DNA of 64,000 bases from an uncultured Phycisphaerales bacterium (GCA_949373145.1 CASICI010000014.1:1-64000); one strand, 5' to 3'; positions 1 through 9,291 are shown, counted from the stretch's first letter. Notes: generated from the letters alone by a model not told the origin. Numbers and translations are program-made.

Positions 1-82
1 GACCGCCGAGGGCGATGATGCCACCGAAGCTCTCGATGCCCTGAAGTCGCTTGTGAACGACAAGTTCGACGAAGACGAATGA
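1..82 (+). CDS. ptsH: Phosphocarrier protein HPr, C-terminal fragment
   Basis: Only the last 26 codons lie in the window, read in frame 2 and ending at TGA 80-82. The peptide (TAEGDDATEALDALKSLV, then an acidic tail) matches the end of HPr, where a small glycine-containing turn is followed by an amphipathic helix and an acidic terminus. HPr carries phosphate in sugar PTS or nitrogen-PTS relays. The active-site histidine lies upstream of the window and cannot be checked. It converges on gpsA with a 20-nt gap. Identification rests on a short piece, so it is moderate. Confidence 0.6.
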   Translation, partial: TAEGDDATEALDALKSLVNDKFDEDE

Positions 83-102
83 TCCTTCGTTGACAGCGCG
101 GG

Positions 103-1113
103 TCAGCCGACCTTTTCATCACCAAGTTCACGGGACAGAAGCGATGCGATCGCTTCTCGAGGCGAGCGTTCCTCATTGATCACGGCCTCGACCGCGGACA
201 GAATTGGAACATCGACCCCGAGTTTTCGTGCGAGCGACATGATCGATTCCGTCGAAGCCACGCCTTCGACGACGCACTGACTCTCCTCCAGATACTGCCC
301 GAGAGGCATGCCACGACCGATGGCCTCGCCACAACTGCGATTGCGACCTTCAGGGCTGAAACAGGTCGTGGCGAGATCTCCGACTCCCGCGATGCCGAAG
401 AACGTCTCCGCCTGGGCACCAAGAGCCTGTCCCAGACGAACGATTTCGGCGAGGCCTCGGGCAAGCAAGGCACTCTTGGCGTTGAATCCCTCTTCAAGTC
501 CGTCGATGATCCCTGCGGCGATCGCGACGACGTTCTTGACCGCGCCGGCGAATTCGACGCCGACGAGATCGGTGTTCGTGTAGATCCGAAGCCAGGATGT
601 GCTGAAGACGGACTGAACCAATCGGGCGGAATCAAGCGAGTCACTCGAGGCGACCATGGTGGCGACCTTGTGTTGCATCAGTTCCGTTGCGATCGTGGGC
701 CCCGACAGGCAGACCGTGGACGAGGCGTTGGGGGCCAGCTGTTCAGACAGAATTTCAGTGGGACGCAGCAACGTTCCGATCTCGAGTCCCTTGGCGACAC
801 TGACCAGCGTGGGTGACCCCTTGATGAATGGAGCGAGGCTCTTGAAGACGGGTCGAATGAACTGACAGGGAATGGCACAGACCACGAGATCAGCGCCTGA
901 AAGCGCCTCCGCTGGATCAGTCATGACCTGGATCGCCTCGTCAAGCACGAATCCAGGGAGCCGCTGGGAGCCGCGAGACGTTGCCAGCTCGTTCAGATGC
1001 TCTTCGAACGGGCCCCAGACCACCGTGTCATGCCCCCCATGCGCCAGGCCATCAGCCATCACCAGACCCATTTGACCATCACCAACGACGACAACTCGTG
1101 ATTTGGAATTCAT
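103..1113 (-). CDS. gpsA: NAD(P)-dependent glycerol-3-phosphate dehydrogenase
   Basis: Cytoplasmic enzyme that reduces dihydroxyacetone phosphate to sn-glycerol 3-phosphate, the backbone for phospholipids. An N-terminal Rossmann fold carries the dinucleotide motif GDGQMG at residues 11-16, followed by the family stretch LSGPTIATEL and the C-terminal helical substrate domain with AVKNVVAIAAGIIDGLEEG. Length (336 aa) is normal. I place the start at the ATG at 1113, which has a GGAG six bases upstream; in-frame ATGs at 1119 and 1125 and an ATC-preceding start at 1149 are possible but would add residues the family lacks. It is divergent from the metal ATPase, with about 190 nt between the starts. 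Second residue of the glycine motif is Asp rather than the usual Ala or Ser. Confidence 0.95.
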   Translation of the reverse strand: MNSKSRVVVVGDGQMGLVMADGLAHGGHDTVVWGPFEEHLNELATSRGSQRLPGFVLDEAIQVMTDPAEALSGADLVVCAIPCQFIRPVFKSLAPFIKGSPTLVSVAKGLEIGTLLRPTEILSEQLAPNASSTVCLSGPTIATELMQHKVATMVASSDSLDSARLVQSVFSTSWLRIYTNTDLVGVEFAGAVKNVVAIAAGIIDGLEEGFNAKSALLARGLAEIVRLGQALGAQAETFFGIAGVGDLATTCFSPEGRNRSCGEAIGRGMPLGQYLEESQCVVEGVASTESIMSLARKLGVDVPILSAVEAVINEERSPREAIASLLSRELGDEKVG

Positions 1114-1306
1114 TTCCATCTCCATGTCAGTGCGCTCCAAAGGGATCAAGGATTGTCCTTGGGGGACAAACGAACCATTTCCTCTTGGAAGCGTACCGTT
1201 TGAGGTCGATCCGCGCCGCCAGAAAGAGATCTGACGGGTATCATCTCAAGGAATCCCTCGACCGTGCCGACGGTCACAACAGCAGCCATCATTGGAGCCC
1301 CGGCGC

Positions 1307-3367
1307 ATGAGCGACACCAACATGCTTTCGCCTCACCTCGAAGCAAGCACAGAGACCGAAACCAAGGAACGATCCTGGGATGAACAGGGTGCGCAGAGGC
1401 TGGAACGCCAGCTGTTCTTCGCACTTCTCGGGGGTGTCCTGCTGCTTGTCGCCTGGCTGGGACGATTTGCCTTTGGATTCGAACAGCAGATCGCGGACAT
1501 CGCGGCCACCGCTGGAGCCATCATTCTGGTGATTCCTCTGGCACGTGGCGCCGCCAAGGAACTGCTTGCCGGAAAACCAGCAAGTGATGCTCTGGCAAGC
1601 CTTGCCGTTCTGGCAGCCATTGCCGTGGGAGAATACCTCGCCGCTGGATTCCTGGCGTTCTTTCTGTGGCTGGCCGAACTTGTCCTCTCCCGCACCGCAT
1701 GGGGCGCCCAAAGGGCGATTCGCGAGCTCGTCGAGCTGACCCCCGACCAGGCGAGAATTGTCGATGCCCAGGGCAATGAAAAGGAAGTTTCACTGTCACA
1801 GGTCAAGGCCGGAACGATCGTCAGGGTCCGTCCGGGAGAGAATCTTCCGGTCGATGGCCTCGTCACCGACGGTCGAACGGACATCAACCAGGCCTCTCTG
1901 ACCGGTGAAGCGATTCCAGTCGAAGCATTGAAGGGAACAGAGGTCTACGCCGGGACGACCAACCTCACCGGCCAGATCGACGTCGAAGTGACGGCGACTG
2001 CGGGTGAAACCACGATCGGCAAGGTCGAGCAGCTCATCCGTGAAGCCGAATCCTCAAAGGGACGACGACAGGAATTGATCGAGAAGCTGGCGGCGTACTA
2101 CGTGCCGGTCGTTCTCATGGTCGCCATGCTCGTGTGGTTCTTCACTGCGAAGAGCAGCGACCCGCTGGTTCAGAGTGAAGCCGCAGTGCGAGCGATCACG
2201 GTCCTCGTGGTGACATGCCCCGGTGCATTGCTGATCGCCTATCCGACGGCCATGGTGGCGGCATTCGCGTCCGCAGCGCGGCTTGGCATCATGATCAAAC
2301 AGACCAGCACCCTCGAATCCGCTGCCAGAGTGGACACGGTCGTTCTGGACAAGACCGGAACGCTGACGACAGGAAAGTTCGCCGTCAGCCGGCTGGCACC
2401 TGCCGACGGTGTCGATGGCGCCGCCCTGCTTCAGGCGGCGGCCGATGCCGAGCAATCATCGAATCACCCGCTGGCGAAGAGCATTCTGGAGACAGCCCTC
2501 AAGGCACGAATCGAACCAAAGAAATTGAACGCCTACAGCGAGATCCACGGCAGAGGCGTCAGAGCCGAGACCGATGCCGGCGTGATTCATGCCGGACGTG
2601 CCGACTGGCTGATCGAACTTGATCCTGCAATCGAATCGAGTCTTCGTGAGGTCGAGAACAAAATCGAAGGCATGTCGGGAGTCCATGTGATGATCGGCTC
2701 GACGTACCTTGGTGCCGTCGGACTCGAGGACGCACTTCGCTCGAATGCCGTCGAAGTGGTCGCCAATCTTCGTGAATCAGGTGTGAGACGCATCTGCATC
2801 TTCACCGGCGATCGGCTCTCGGTGGCCAAGCGAGTGGGTCAGACCGTCGGGGTCGATTCGATCGAAGCCGAATGTCTTCCCGAAGAGAAGCACGAGGAAC
2901 TGAAGTATCTGATTTCGAAGGGTCATCGCACGCTCGTCGTCGGTGACGGCATCAATGACGGCCCCATTCTCGCCTCGGCGGATGTCGGTGTCGCCATGGG
3001 CCTCACCGGTTCTGACATCGCCACCAACTCAGCAGGTGTGGCGTTGATGAACGATGACCTGAGACACATCCCCTTCCTGCTCGACCTCGCGCGACGAGGA
3101 AAGGGAATCGTCGGCCAGAACATCGCAGCCAGTCTGGTCCTCGCCTTGATCGGCCTGGCCCTCGCCGCGACCGGACAGATCGACATCTACGTGACCCCGT
3201 TCTATCAAGCGGTGGCGTACATCTTCGTGATTGCAAACAGCCTGAGACTGGTCCGTTTCGGTGAGGATTTCGCCGAAGAGGAACAACGCCGAGTTGCGGA
3301 AGAGGATTCTCGCAAGGCGAAGCCCAGGCGAAAAGCCCGTGAGCAGCGAGCAGCCCAAGCAGGCTAA
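1307..3367 (+). CDS. Heavy-metal translocating P1B-type ATPase with CPG motif
   Basis: Membrane pump that should export (or import) a transition-metal ion at the cost of ATP. From the ATG at 1307 (GGAG nine bases upstream; a TTG at 1292 is also in frame) it is 686 aa. Paired N-terminal membrane segments are followed by the actuator loop (LTGEAIPVE), the phosphorylation site DKTGTLTTG with Asp348, the SSNHPLAKS nucleotide-binding HP motif, and GDGINDGP. The ion-binding transmembrane motif is Cys304-Pro-Gly, not the CPC, CPH, SPC or TPC of the characterised groups, and the last helix has FYQAVAY before NSLRL. There is no N-terminal CxxC metal-binding domain and no His-rich extension. Substrate cannot be assigned. 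It stands alone between gpsA and a terminator. Confidence 0.88.
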   Translation: MSDTNMLSPHLEASTETETKERSWDEQGAQRLERQLFFALLGGVLLLVAWLGRFAFGFEQQIADIAATAGAIILVIPLARGAAKELLAGKPASDALASLAVLAAIAVGEYLAAGFLAFFLWLAELVLSRTAWGAQRAIRELVELTPDQARIVDAQGNEKEVSLSQVKAGTIVRVRPGENLPVDGLVTDGRTDINQASLTGEAIPVEALKGTEVYAGTTNLTGQIDVEVTATAGETTIGKVEQLIREAESSKGRRQELIEKLAAYYVPVVLMVAMLVWFFTAKSSDPLVQSEAAVRAITVLVVTCPGALLIAYPTAMVAAFASAARLGIMIKQTSTLESAARVDTVVLDKTGTLTTGKFAVSRLAPADGVDGAALLQAAADAEQSSNHPLAKSILETALKARIEPKKLNAYSEIHGRGVRAETDAGVIHAGRADWLIELDPAIESSLREVENKIEGMSGVHVMIGSTYLGAVGLEDALRSNAVEVVANLRESGVRRICIFTGDRLSVAKRVGQTVGVDSIEAECLPEEKHEELKYLISKGHRTLVVGDGINDGPILASADVGVAMGLTGSDIATNSAGVALMNDDLRHIPFLLDLARRGKGIVGQNIAASLVLALIGLALAATGQIDIYVTPFYQAVAYIFVIANSLRLVRFGEDFAEEEQRRVAEEDSRKAKPRRKAREQRAAQAG

Positions 3368-3392
3368 AAAAAAACAACTCAGACCCCCTCAG

Positions 3393-3423
3393 AACACCGA
3401 GAAATCGGTGTTTTGTCTTTTTT
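3393..3423 (+). terminator. Rho-independent terminator after the P-type ATPase
   Basis: Arms AACACCGA (3393-3400) and TCGGTGTT (3405-3412) form a perfect 8-bp stem around a GAAA loop, followed by a T-rich run to 3423. It sits 25 nt after the ATPase stop codon. Confidence 0.85.
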
Positions 3424-3473
3424 GAATGATTTGACCGTTTTAGAAGACCCTTTCTAGGAATGGATAGGTATAA

Positions 3474-4817
3474 ATGGACGATATGAACGTTATGCCGTCC
3501 AAATACCTTTTCCTGAAAGCCACAACCATGATCAAGACACTCCTTCCAATCGGCCTGCTCGCCACGACAATTGGCTTCGCCCAAGCCGGAGACACGATTC
3601 CCGAGCTTGCAAGCTCATCAGGCCGTTTGGACACACTGGTTTCAGTGGTCAAGGCAGCTGATCTCGCTGGTGCCCTGTCAGGCGATGGTCCTTTCACCGT
3701 ATTCGCCCCCACCGATGAAGCCTTTGCCAGACTCGACGCAAAGACCGTCAATGCGCTTCTCGAAGAGCCAGGCCGTGGCACGCTCAAGCGAATCCTCACC
3801 CACCACGTCGTCCCAGGCCGTTTCGAAGCAAGAGATCTGGTTGGCATGGAGTCCGTCGTGACCCTTGCAGGAACGACGCTTGAACTCAGCCCGTTCAATG
3901 GCAGACTCCTGGTGGACAAGTCAGTGGTCGAAACCGCGGACGTGAGCGCCTCGAATGGCGTGGTCCACCTCATCGACCGCGTTCTGATGCCCCCACCACA
4001 GGCCAAGCCACTTGAGCAACTTCTGTACGCGGCCATCGATCGAGGCGTCCCCCTCTACAACGATGGCTCCCCGGAAGCCTGTTGTGCGGTCTACGCCATG
4101 GCACTCGAGGCAGTCGTCCTCACCAACGGTTGGAACCTCTCGGAAGCTCGCACGGCCAACCTCAAGATCGCCGTGACCAACGCCAACGAGATGACCGACC
4201 AGCGCGAAAGAGCCTGGACACTTCGTCGAATCATCGATGCCCTGTTGATGGACGATCAGATGAAGGCCAACAGCAACGAACAGATCGCACCCAAGCAGAA
4301 TGACAGCCAGGGCGTCAGGGTCTACGACTTCGCCAACAGTCGCCAGGCAGGCAGCTGGCAGGTCGTCCTCGACGGCGTGATGGGCGGCCTCTCCACGGGC
4401 AACATCGAAGCCAACAATGGAACGATGGTCTTCAGCGGCGAGACATCACTCAGAAACAACGGCGGCTTCTCATCGATGAGAGCCCCGGTTGAAAAGGGCA
4501 TCTTCAAGGACTCGGATTCGATCAGACTCAGAGTCAAGGGAGACGGCCGCACCTGGATCATCGGGACGAAGAACTCCTCATCCTCGGGCCGCAGGGGCGG
4601 AGACTCGTTCTGGACGCGCTTCGACACCAAGGATGGCGAATGGCAGACGGTCATCATCCCAATCGACGGCATGGAACGACACTTCTTCGGACAGAAGATG
4701 TCAGGTGACATCACCCCGGAGGAAGTCACCGCACTGGAATTCTACATGTACGACAAGAAGGAAGGTCCGTTCCGACTTGAGATCGAATCAATCGAAGGCG
4801 TCAAGGACGTCATCTGA
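3474..4817 (+). CDS. Exported fasciclin (FAS1) - CIA30 domain protein
   Basis: A secreted or periplasmic protein of 447 aa. A hydrophobic signal segment (IKTLLPIGLLATTIGFAQA) is followed by one FAS1 domain at roughly residues 40-175, with the GPFTVFAPTDEAF and NGVVHLIDRVLMPP signatures, a linker with a Cys-Cys pair, and a C-terminal CIA30-type beta-sandwich at roughly residues 280-440 (VYDFANS, VLDGVMGGLSTG, DGRTWIIGTKN, EFYMYDKKEGPF). FAS1 mediates adhesion in known proteins; CIA30 folds occur in respiratory complex assembly factors and carbohydrate-binding-like modules. Start at 3474 has AGG five bases upstream; the ATG at 3528 gives a tidier signal peptide. It is bracketed by terminators at both ends, so is monocistronic. 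Molecular function unknown. Confidence 0.85.
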   Translation: MDDMNVMPSKYLFLKATTMIKTLLPIGLLATTIGFAQAGDTIPELASSSGRLDTLVSVVKAADLAGALSGDGPFTVFAPTDEAFARLDAKTVNALLEEPGRGTLKRILTHHVVPGRFEARDLVGMESVVTLAGTTLELSPFNGRLLVDKSVVETADVSASNGVVHLIDRVLMPPPQAKPLEQLLYAAIDRGVPLYNDGSPEACCAVYAMALEAVVLTNGWNLSEARTANLKIAVTNANEMTDQRERAWTLRRIIDALLMDDQMKANSNEQIAPKQNDSQGVRVYDFANSRQAGSWQVVLDGVMGGLSTGNIEANNGTMVFSGETSLRNNGGFSSMRAPVEKGIFKDSDSIRLRVKGDGRTWIIGTKNSSSSGRRGGDSFWTRFDTKDGEWQTVIIPIDGMERHFFGQKMSGDITPEEVTALEFYMYDKKEGPFRLEIESIEGVKDVI

Positions 4818-4864
4818 TTTGGAGGCGAGTACAGCCGCCAACGAATCTTCGATCCACCCCCACG

Positions 4865-4908
4865 CAATCGCCTGGCTCACCTCCGAGTACCAGGCGATTG
4901 TTTTTTTT
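4865..4908 (+). terminator. Rho-independent terminator after FAS1-CIA30 gene
   Basis: An 11-bp perfect inverted repeat, CAATCGCCTGG (4865-4875) and CCAGGCGATTG (4890-4900), is followed by eight Ts. It works only for the plus strand; no T-tract follows on the minus strand, so it does not serve the convergent aldolase gene. Confidence 0.9.
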
Positions 4909-4910
4909 CG

Positions 4911-5987
4911 TCAGGCGATCGTGATGTCGTCGTTGAGGTAGACGTCCTGGATGGCGTTCAGAAGTTCGACGCCTTCACCCATGGGTCGCTGGAATGCCTT
5001 GCGGCCGGAGATCATTCCGATGCCACCGGCACGCTTGTTGATGACGGACGTTCGGACGGCCTGGGCGAGGTCGTTCTGACCGGACCCACCACCGGAGTTG
5101 ATCATTCCTCCACGGCCGCAGTAACAGTTGAGAATCTGATAGCGGGTGAGGTCGATCGGATGGTCCGTGCAAAGCTCGGAGTACATGCGTTCGTCGTACT
5201 TGCCGAACGACGCACCATCGGAATTCAGTGCGAGATACCCGCCATTGAGCTCGGCCTGCTTCTGCTTGATGATGTCGGCTTCGATGGTGACACCAATGTG
5301 GTTGGCCTGACCGGTCAGGTCGGCGGAGACGTGGTAGTCCTTGCCGTCGACCTTGAACGCCGAATTGCGCAGGTAGCACCAGAGAACGGTGGCCATGCCA
5401 AGCTCATGTGCGTGCTGGAAAGCCTCCGCGACCTCGATGATCTGACGATGCGATCCGTCCGAACCGAAGTAGATGGTGGCTCCGACGGCGGTCGCTCCGA
5501 GATTCCATGCCTCCTCGACGGACCCGTACATGATCTCGTCGTAGCCGTTGGGATACGTCATGAGTTCATTGTGGTTGAGCTTCACGAGGAAGGGGATCTT
5601 GTGTGCGTACTTGCGGGAAACCGAGCCAAGCACGCCGAAGGTGGTGGCCACGGCGTTGCAGCCGCCTTCGATCGCCAGCTTCACGATGTTCTCGCCATCG
5701 AAGTACATCGGGTTCTTTGCGAAGGAGGCACCAGCGGAGTGCTCGATGCCCTGATCCACGGGAAGGATCGACATGTATCCGGTCCCACCCAGACGCCCGT
5801 GACCGAGCATCTGCTGAAGCGACTTCATGACCTGGGGATTCCGGTCGGTGATGCTGAAGATGCGATCGACCCAGTCGGGCCCGGGCAGATGAATCATCGA
5901 CTGATCGACCTTGGCGGAATGCCCGAGGAGATCCTGTGCTTCATTCCCAAGAAGTTCTTCGATACGTCCGGTGGATTGGTTGCTCAT
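4911..5987 (-). CDS. fbaB: Class I fructose-bisphosphate aldolase (DhnA/FbaB type)
   Basis: Schiff-base aldolase cleaving fructose 1,6-bisphosphate to the two triose phosphates in glycolysis and gluconeogenesis. The 358-aa product matches the bacterial/archaeal FbaB (DhnA) family in length and in blocks such as [46 protein letters not shown] and [15 protein letters not shown] near the C terminus, the last forming the phosphate-binding glycines. It is unrelated to the metal-dependent class II enzyme. Divergent from the cation exchanger with 106 nt between starts, so a shared promoter region is likely. The active-site lysine is probably in the VKLNHNEL strand, but I cannot fix it without an alignment. 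Confidence 0.92.
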   Translation of the reverse strand: MSNQSTGRIEELLGNEAQDLLGHSAKVDQSMIHLPGPDWVDRIFSITDRNPQVMKSLQQMLGHGRLGGTGYMSILPVDQGIEHSAGASFAKNPMYFDGENIVKLAIEGGCNAVATTFGVLGSVSRKYAHKIPFLVKLNHNELMTYPNGYDEIMYGSVEEAWNLGATAVGATIYFGSDGSHRQIIEVAEAFQHAHELGMATVLWCYLRNSAFKVDGKDYHVSADLTGQANHIGVTIEADIIKQKQAELNGGYLALNSDGASFGKYDERMYSELCTDHPIDLTRYQILNCYCGRGGMINSGGGSGQNDLAQAVRTSVINKRAGGIGMISGRKAFQRPMGEGVELLNAIQDVYLNDDITIA

Positions 5988-6093
5988 GGTGGTCTTTCGG
6001 TGTCATTCAGTGATCGGATGTCCGGGACTGTTCAACTGGCCATGGTAACGACCAACCACCGTCAGATCCCGCCCGTATACTCCTACCAAGCAC

Positions 6094-7092
6094 ATGAATC
6101 TCGATCTCTCGACATATCCGGCACTGGTCTCCTTGATCACGATGATTCTCGGAGGTTCGATCCTCATCGCAGGAGCGCATTTCCTGGTCACGGCATCCGT
6201 CGCCATGGCCACCAGAATGAAGCTCTCTCCCTTCTTCATCGGTGCGACCGTCGTGGCGTTCGGGACGAGCGTTCCGGAGTTGGCGGCATCGCTCTACGCC
6301 AACCTCAGTGGAAAGAGTGCGATCGCACTTGGAAACGTCATCGGCTCCAACATCGCCAATCTCGGCCTCGTGCTTGGTGCCGTGGCGTTGTTCAAACCCA
6401 TCCCGGTCAAGTCAAGGACACTGGGAAGTGACCTGCTGCTGGTGATTCTGGTGGGCCTGGTCCCTCTTCTGGCACTCCCCTTCGCCGACCGACTTTCGGC
6501 CGGACATGGCGTGCTGCTGCTGATCATCCTCGCCCTGTATTTCTGGCGGCTGAAATCCCGCACCAGCCACGCACCCGTGGAGACTCCGAACGAACCCGCC
6601 CCTTCCATGGCGATCTGGCTGGCCATTCTCGCCGTGGTGGGAGGCTGCATCATGCTGGTCGTCGGCTCCCAGCTCTTCGTTGAAGGCGCCGTGGTGATCG
6701 GCCGAGGCATCGGTATCTCCGAAGCCGTGATCGGGCTGACATTGGTCGCCTTCACCACCTCGCTGCCGGAACTGGTGACGAGCGTCTATGCCGCCATCCG
6801 AGGTCACCAGGAACTCGGCATAGGAAACATTCTGGGGTCCTGCATCATGAACGTGCTGGGCATTCTCGGAATCGTGCTTCTGTTCGGACCGATCACGGTC
6901 GAACCTCAGGTCTACAGACTCGACGTGCCGGTGCTTCTGGTCGTCTCGCTCGTCTGTGTTCCGATTCTACTCAGCGGGATGAGAGTCGTCCGCCTGGAGG
7001 GACTGGTTCTTCTGCTGCTTTACCTGGGCTACATCGCCACCCTGTTCTTCTTGGTGCCGGGGTGGTTCGGGCAGAGTGAAGCGGTCGGCTGA
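6094..7092 (+). CDS. Calcium/sodium antiporter (CaCA family, YrbG-like)
   Basis: Inner-membrane cation exchanger of 332 aa with about ten hydrophobic helices in two homologous halves. Each half carries an alpha-repeat: GTSVPELAASLYAN at residues 57-70 with GNVIGSNIANLGLVLG, and TTSLPELVTSVYAA at 221-234 with GNILGSCIMNVLGILG. The conserved glutamates in both PEL motifs are the cation ligands in this family. A polar, proline-rich loop at about 155-170 joins the halves. A TATACT -10-like box lies at 6076-6081, close to the start. Ends 8 nt from the convergent mnmA. Expected to extrude Ca2+ in exchange for Na+, though related proteins also handle K+. Confidence 0.92.
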   Translation: MNLDLSTYPALVSLITMILGGSILIAGAHFLVTASVAMATRMKLSPFFIGATVVAFGTSVPELAASLYANLSGKSAIALGNVIGSNIANLGLVLGAVALFKPIPVKSRTLGSDLLLVILVGLVPLLALPFADRLSAGHGVLLLIILALYFWRLKSRTSHAPVETPNEPAPSMAIWLAILAVVGGCIMLVVGSQLFVEGAVVIGRGIGISEAVIGLTLVAFTTSLPELVTSVYAAIRGHQELGIGNILGSCIMNVLGILGIVLLFGPITVEPQVYRLDVPVLLVVSLVCVPILLSGMRVVRLEGLVLLLLYLGYIATLFFLVPGWFGQSEAVG

Positions 7093-7100
7093 TCGTCGGA

Positions 7101-8216
7101 TCAGATGCCGGGACCGGACACCGGGGTGTCGATCCACGCACCACCCAGCACCAGATCACCTTCGTAACAGACGACTGCCTGTCCCGGGGCGACCGCCATC
7201 TGAGGGGCTTCGAATCTCACTTCGAGCTGATCGCTGCCGACCAGTCGAACCGAGCCCGGAACGGGGCGCGCGTTGTAACGAATGCGCACATCGCATGAGC
7301 GCCAGTCATCATGGGATTCGACCAGCCAGTTGCGGTCAGTGGCCTGAAGCCCGACCGAGGCCAGAGACTCCCTGGGGCCGACGACGACTTCGTTCGTGCG
7401 TGGATCCTTTTGAAGAACGAAGAGGGGAATCGAAGCCGCCACACCGATCCCCTTTCTCTGCCCGATCGTGAAATGCTGATGTCCCTCGTGCGTTCCGATT
7501 CGCTCACCCTGTTGGTCGACGATCGCCCCCTGAGACATGCCTTCACCGGAGCGTTCGCGAACAAGTCGTGCGTAGTCGTTGTCAGGGACGAAGCAGATCT
7601 CCTGAGAGTCCGGCTTGTCGAAGACCGGCAGCCCCAGTGCCTCGGCGCGTTCACGAACCAGTGACTTGGGCATGCCACCGATGGGCAGCATCATCTCCTC
7701 GAGACGTCCCGGCTCGGCACCGAAGAGAACGTAGGACTGATCCTTGTCGTGGTCGATTCCACGAAGGAGACAGTGTCGTCCGTTCGAGTCCTTCTCGACC
7801 CGGGCGTAATGACCGCTGGCGACATGAGAGGCCCCGACCTGCCTCGCATAGTCATGAAGTCGACCGAATTTGAGCCAGTCATTGCACCGGACGCATGGGT
7901 TGGGTGTCCGACCGGCATCGTACTCCGCGACGAAGTAGTCGATGATCCTGCTGAAGTCCCGCTTGAAGTCGACGACGTAGAAGGGCATGTCGAGGAGTGC
8001 CGCGACCCGACGGGCGTCATCCGCATCGTTGATCGAACAACACCCCTGCTTTCCGATCTTGATGTCGCAACTGGCTTCGAGCGTCTCGCCGGGTGAGCCC
8101 AGACGCATGAAGACCCCGACCACTTCGTACCCTTCTTCCTGAAGGATGGCGGCAGCGACGGAGGAATCGACTCCCCCGCTCATGGCAACCAGAACTTTTC
8201 CACGCGTCGCGGTCAT
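7101..8216 (-). CDS. mnmA: tRNA-specific 2-thiouridylase MnmA
   Basis: Adds sulfur to U34 of tRNA-Lys, -Glu and -Gln to form the s2U part of mnm5s2U, improving decoding of A/G-ending codons. The 371-aa product has the ATP-PPase P-loop SGGVDS at residues 13-18, the catalytic-cysteine motif NPCVRCN, the conserved block ASGHYARVEKDSNGRHCLLRG, KDQSYVLF, and the second catalytic cysteine in PDSQEICFVPDNDY. The C-terminal beta-barrel tRNA-binding region is intact and ends with GDLVLGGAWID. It is divergent from the RNase HII-like gene and convergent with the cation exchanger. A cysteine desulfurase partner is not in the window. Confidence 0.97.
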   Translation of the reverse strand: MTATRGKVLVAMSGGVDSSVAAAILQEEGYEVVGVFMRLGSPGETLEASCDIKIGKQGCCSINDADDARRVAALLDMPFYVVDFKRDFSRIIDYFVAEYDAGRTPNPCVRCNDWLKFGRLHDYARQVGASHVASGHYARVEKDSNGRHCLLRGIDHDKDQSYVLFGAEPGRLEEMMLPIGGMPKSLVRERAEALGLPVFDKPDSQEICFVPDNDYARLVRERSGEGMSQGAIVDQQGERIGTHEGHQHFTIGQRKGIGVAASIPLFVLQKDPRTNEVVVGPRESLASVGLQATDRNWLVESHDDWRSCDVRIRYNARPVPGSVRLVGSDQLEVRFEAPQMAVAPGQAVVCYEGDLVLGGAWIDTPVSGPGI

Positions 8217-8316
8217 GTCCTAATCCTAGCCGCAGGAGACCGGCAGGAGGTGTGGGGAATCTGTCAGTCCACGCAGGAATGAGTCCAAAGTGCCCTCGGG
8301 GCGTTAGTCTCGGGTC

Positions 8317-9291
8317 ATGCTCGTCTACGCAGGCATCGATGAAGCTGGCTACGGCCCCATGTTGGGCCCGCTGTGCATTGGCGCCGCGACGTTCATTCTG
8401 CCTGATGCCGACCCGGCAGATGGTGCTCCGGATCTCTGGAGTCTTCTTTCGGAGGCGGTCTGTCGCAAGGTCTCGGACAAGAAGAAACGCATCGCCATCA
8501 ACGACTCGAAGGTCCTGAAGGGTGCGTCGGGATCGAAGGCACACCCATGCCGTCATCTCGAGCGTGGCGTGGTGTCCTTTCTCGGTGGACTCGAACATGC
8601 CGTCCCAGCCTCTGATCTCGGACTCTTCGAACGTGTCGGTGTCGGGCTTCCGGAGGAGCCCTGGTATGCGGGGGAGCAGATCCCCCTTCCTCTGGACGGC
8701 ACGCTCGAGGCCCGAAGAATCAGCGCCTCCGTGCTCAATCGAGTGTTGCAGAAGACCGGAATTCAGCTTGGCCACATTGCCTGCGAAACGATCCACCCGC
8801 ACCAGATCAATGCGGCGGCGAACCGGCACGAACGAAAGAGCGCACTCAATCTCGCCGGTGCCTTGAGACTGGCGGACGGTGTCAGAAGACGACACCCTGA
8901 CACGCATCCTCGCGTCGTGATCGATCGTCAGGGCGGTCGGCAGAGTTACCGTGAACAGCTTGCCCTGGCCTGGCCAAATGCGACGGTTCGCATTCTGGGA
9001 GAGACGCCTCGTATCAGTCGATATCGCCTTGAATTCGCAGAAGGACCGATCACCATCTCGTTCGAAGCCGAATCTGAGAGCGCCAACCTGCCCGCCGCCC
9101 TCGCCTCGATGACCGCCAAGCTCGTCCGAGAGCTTCACATGATGCGGCTGAATCGATTCTTCGGGGTCCGTGTTCCGGAGCTGAAACCCACTGCGGGCTA
9201 CGTCCAGGATGGACGCAGATTCATGCAGGATGTCGACCCGGTCTGCCGTGAACTGAGCTTGAACGAAAACGAGCTCGTCAGATGCGTCTAA
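8317..9291 (+). CDS. Divergent RNase HII-like protein (DEAGYG)
   Basis: A 324-aa protein that preserves the skeleton of ribonuclease HII but is much longer and departs at a key residue. Residues 6-19 read GIDEAGYGPMLGPL, the place of the RNase HII GIDEAGRGxxxGP motif with the first two catalytic acids (Asp8, Glu9). INDSKVL at 61-67 matches the DSKKL motif, Asp203 in VVIDRQGG sits where the third acid is expected, and EAESESANLPAALASMTAKLVREL near 250-273 resembles the final catalytic helix. An extra stretch of about 80 residues lies between the DSK motif and the core. The Arg of the GRG loop, used by RNase HII to read the RNA-DNA junction, is Tyr12. A nuclease role is likely; the substrate is open. 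Confidence 0.7.
   Translation: MLVYAGIDEAGYGPMLGPLCIGAATFILPDADPADGAPDLWSLLSEAVCRKVSDKKKRIAINDSKVLKGASGSKAHPCRHLERGVVSFLGGLEHAVPASDLGLFERVGVGLPEEPWYAGEQIPLPLDGTLEARRISASVLNRVLQKTGIQLGHIACETIHPHQINAAANRHERKSALNLAGALRLADGVRRRHPDTHPRVVIDRQGGRQSYREQLALAWPNATVRILGETPRISRYRLEFAEGPITISFEAESESANLPAALASMTAKLVRELHMMRLNRFFGVRVPELKPTAGYVQDGRRFMQDVDPVCRELSLNENELVRCV

Noticed and set aside
3474-3527. Separate small leader peptide before the FAS1-CIA30 signal sequence
   Set aside because: It is in frame with the main gene and more simply an N-terminal extension or alternative start.
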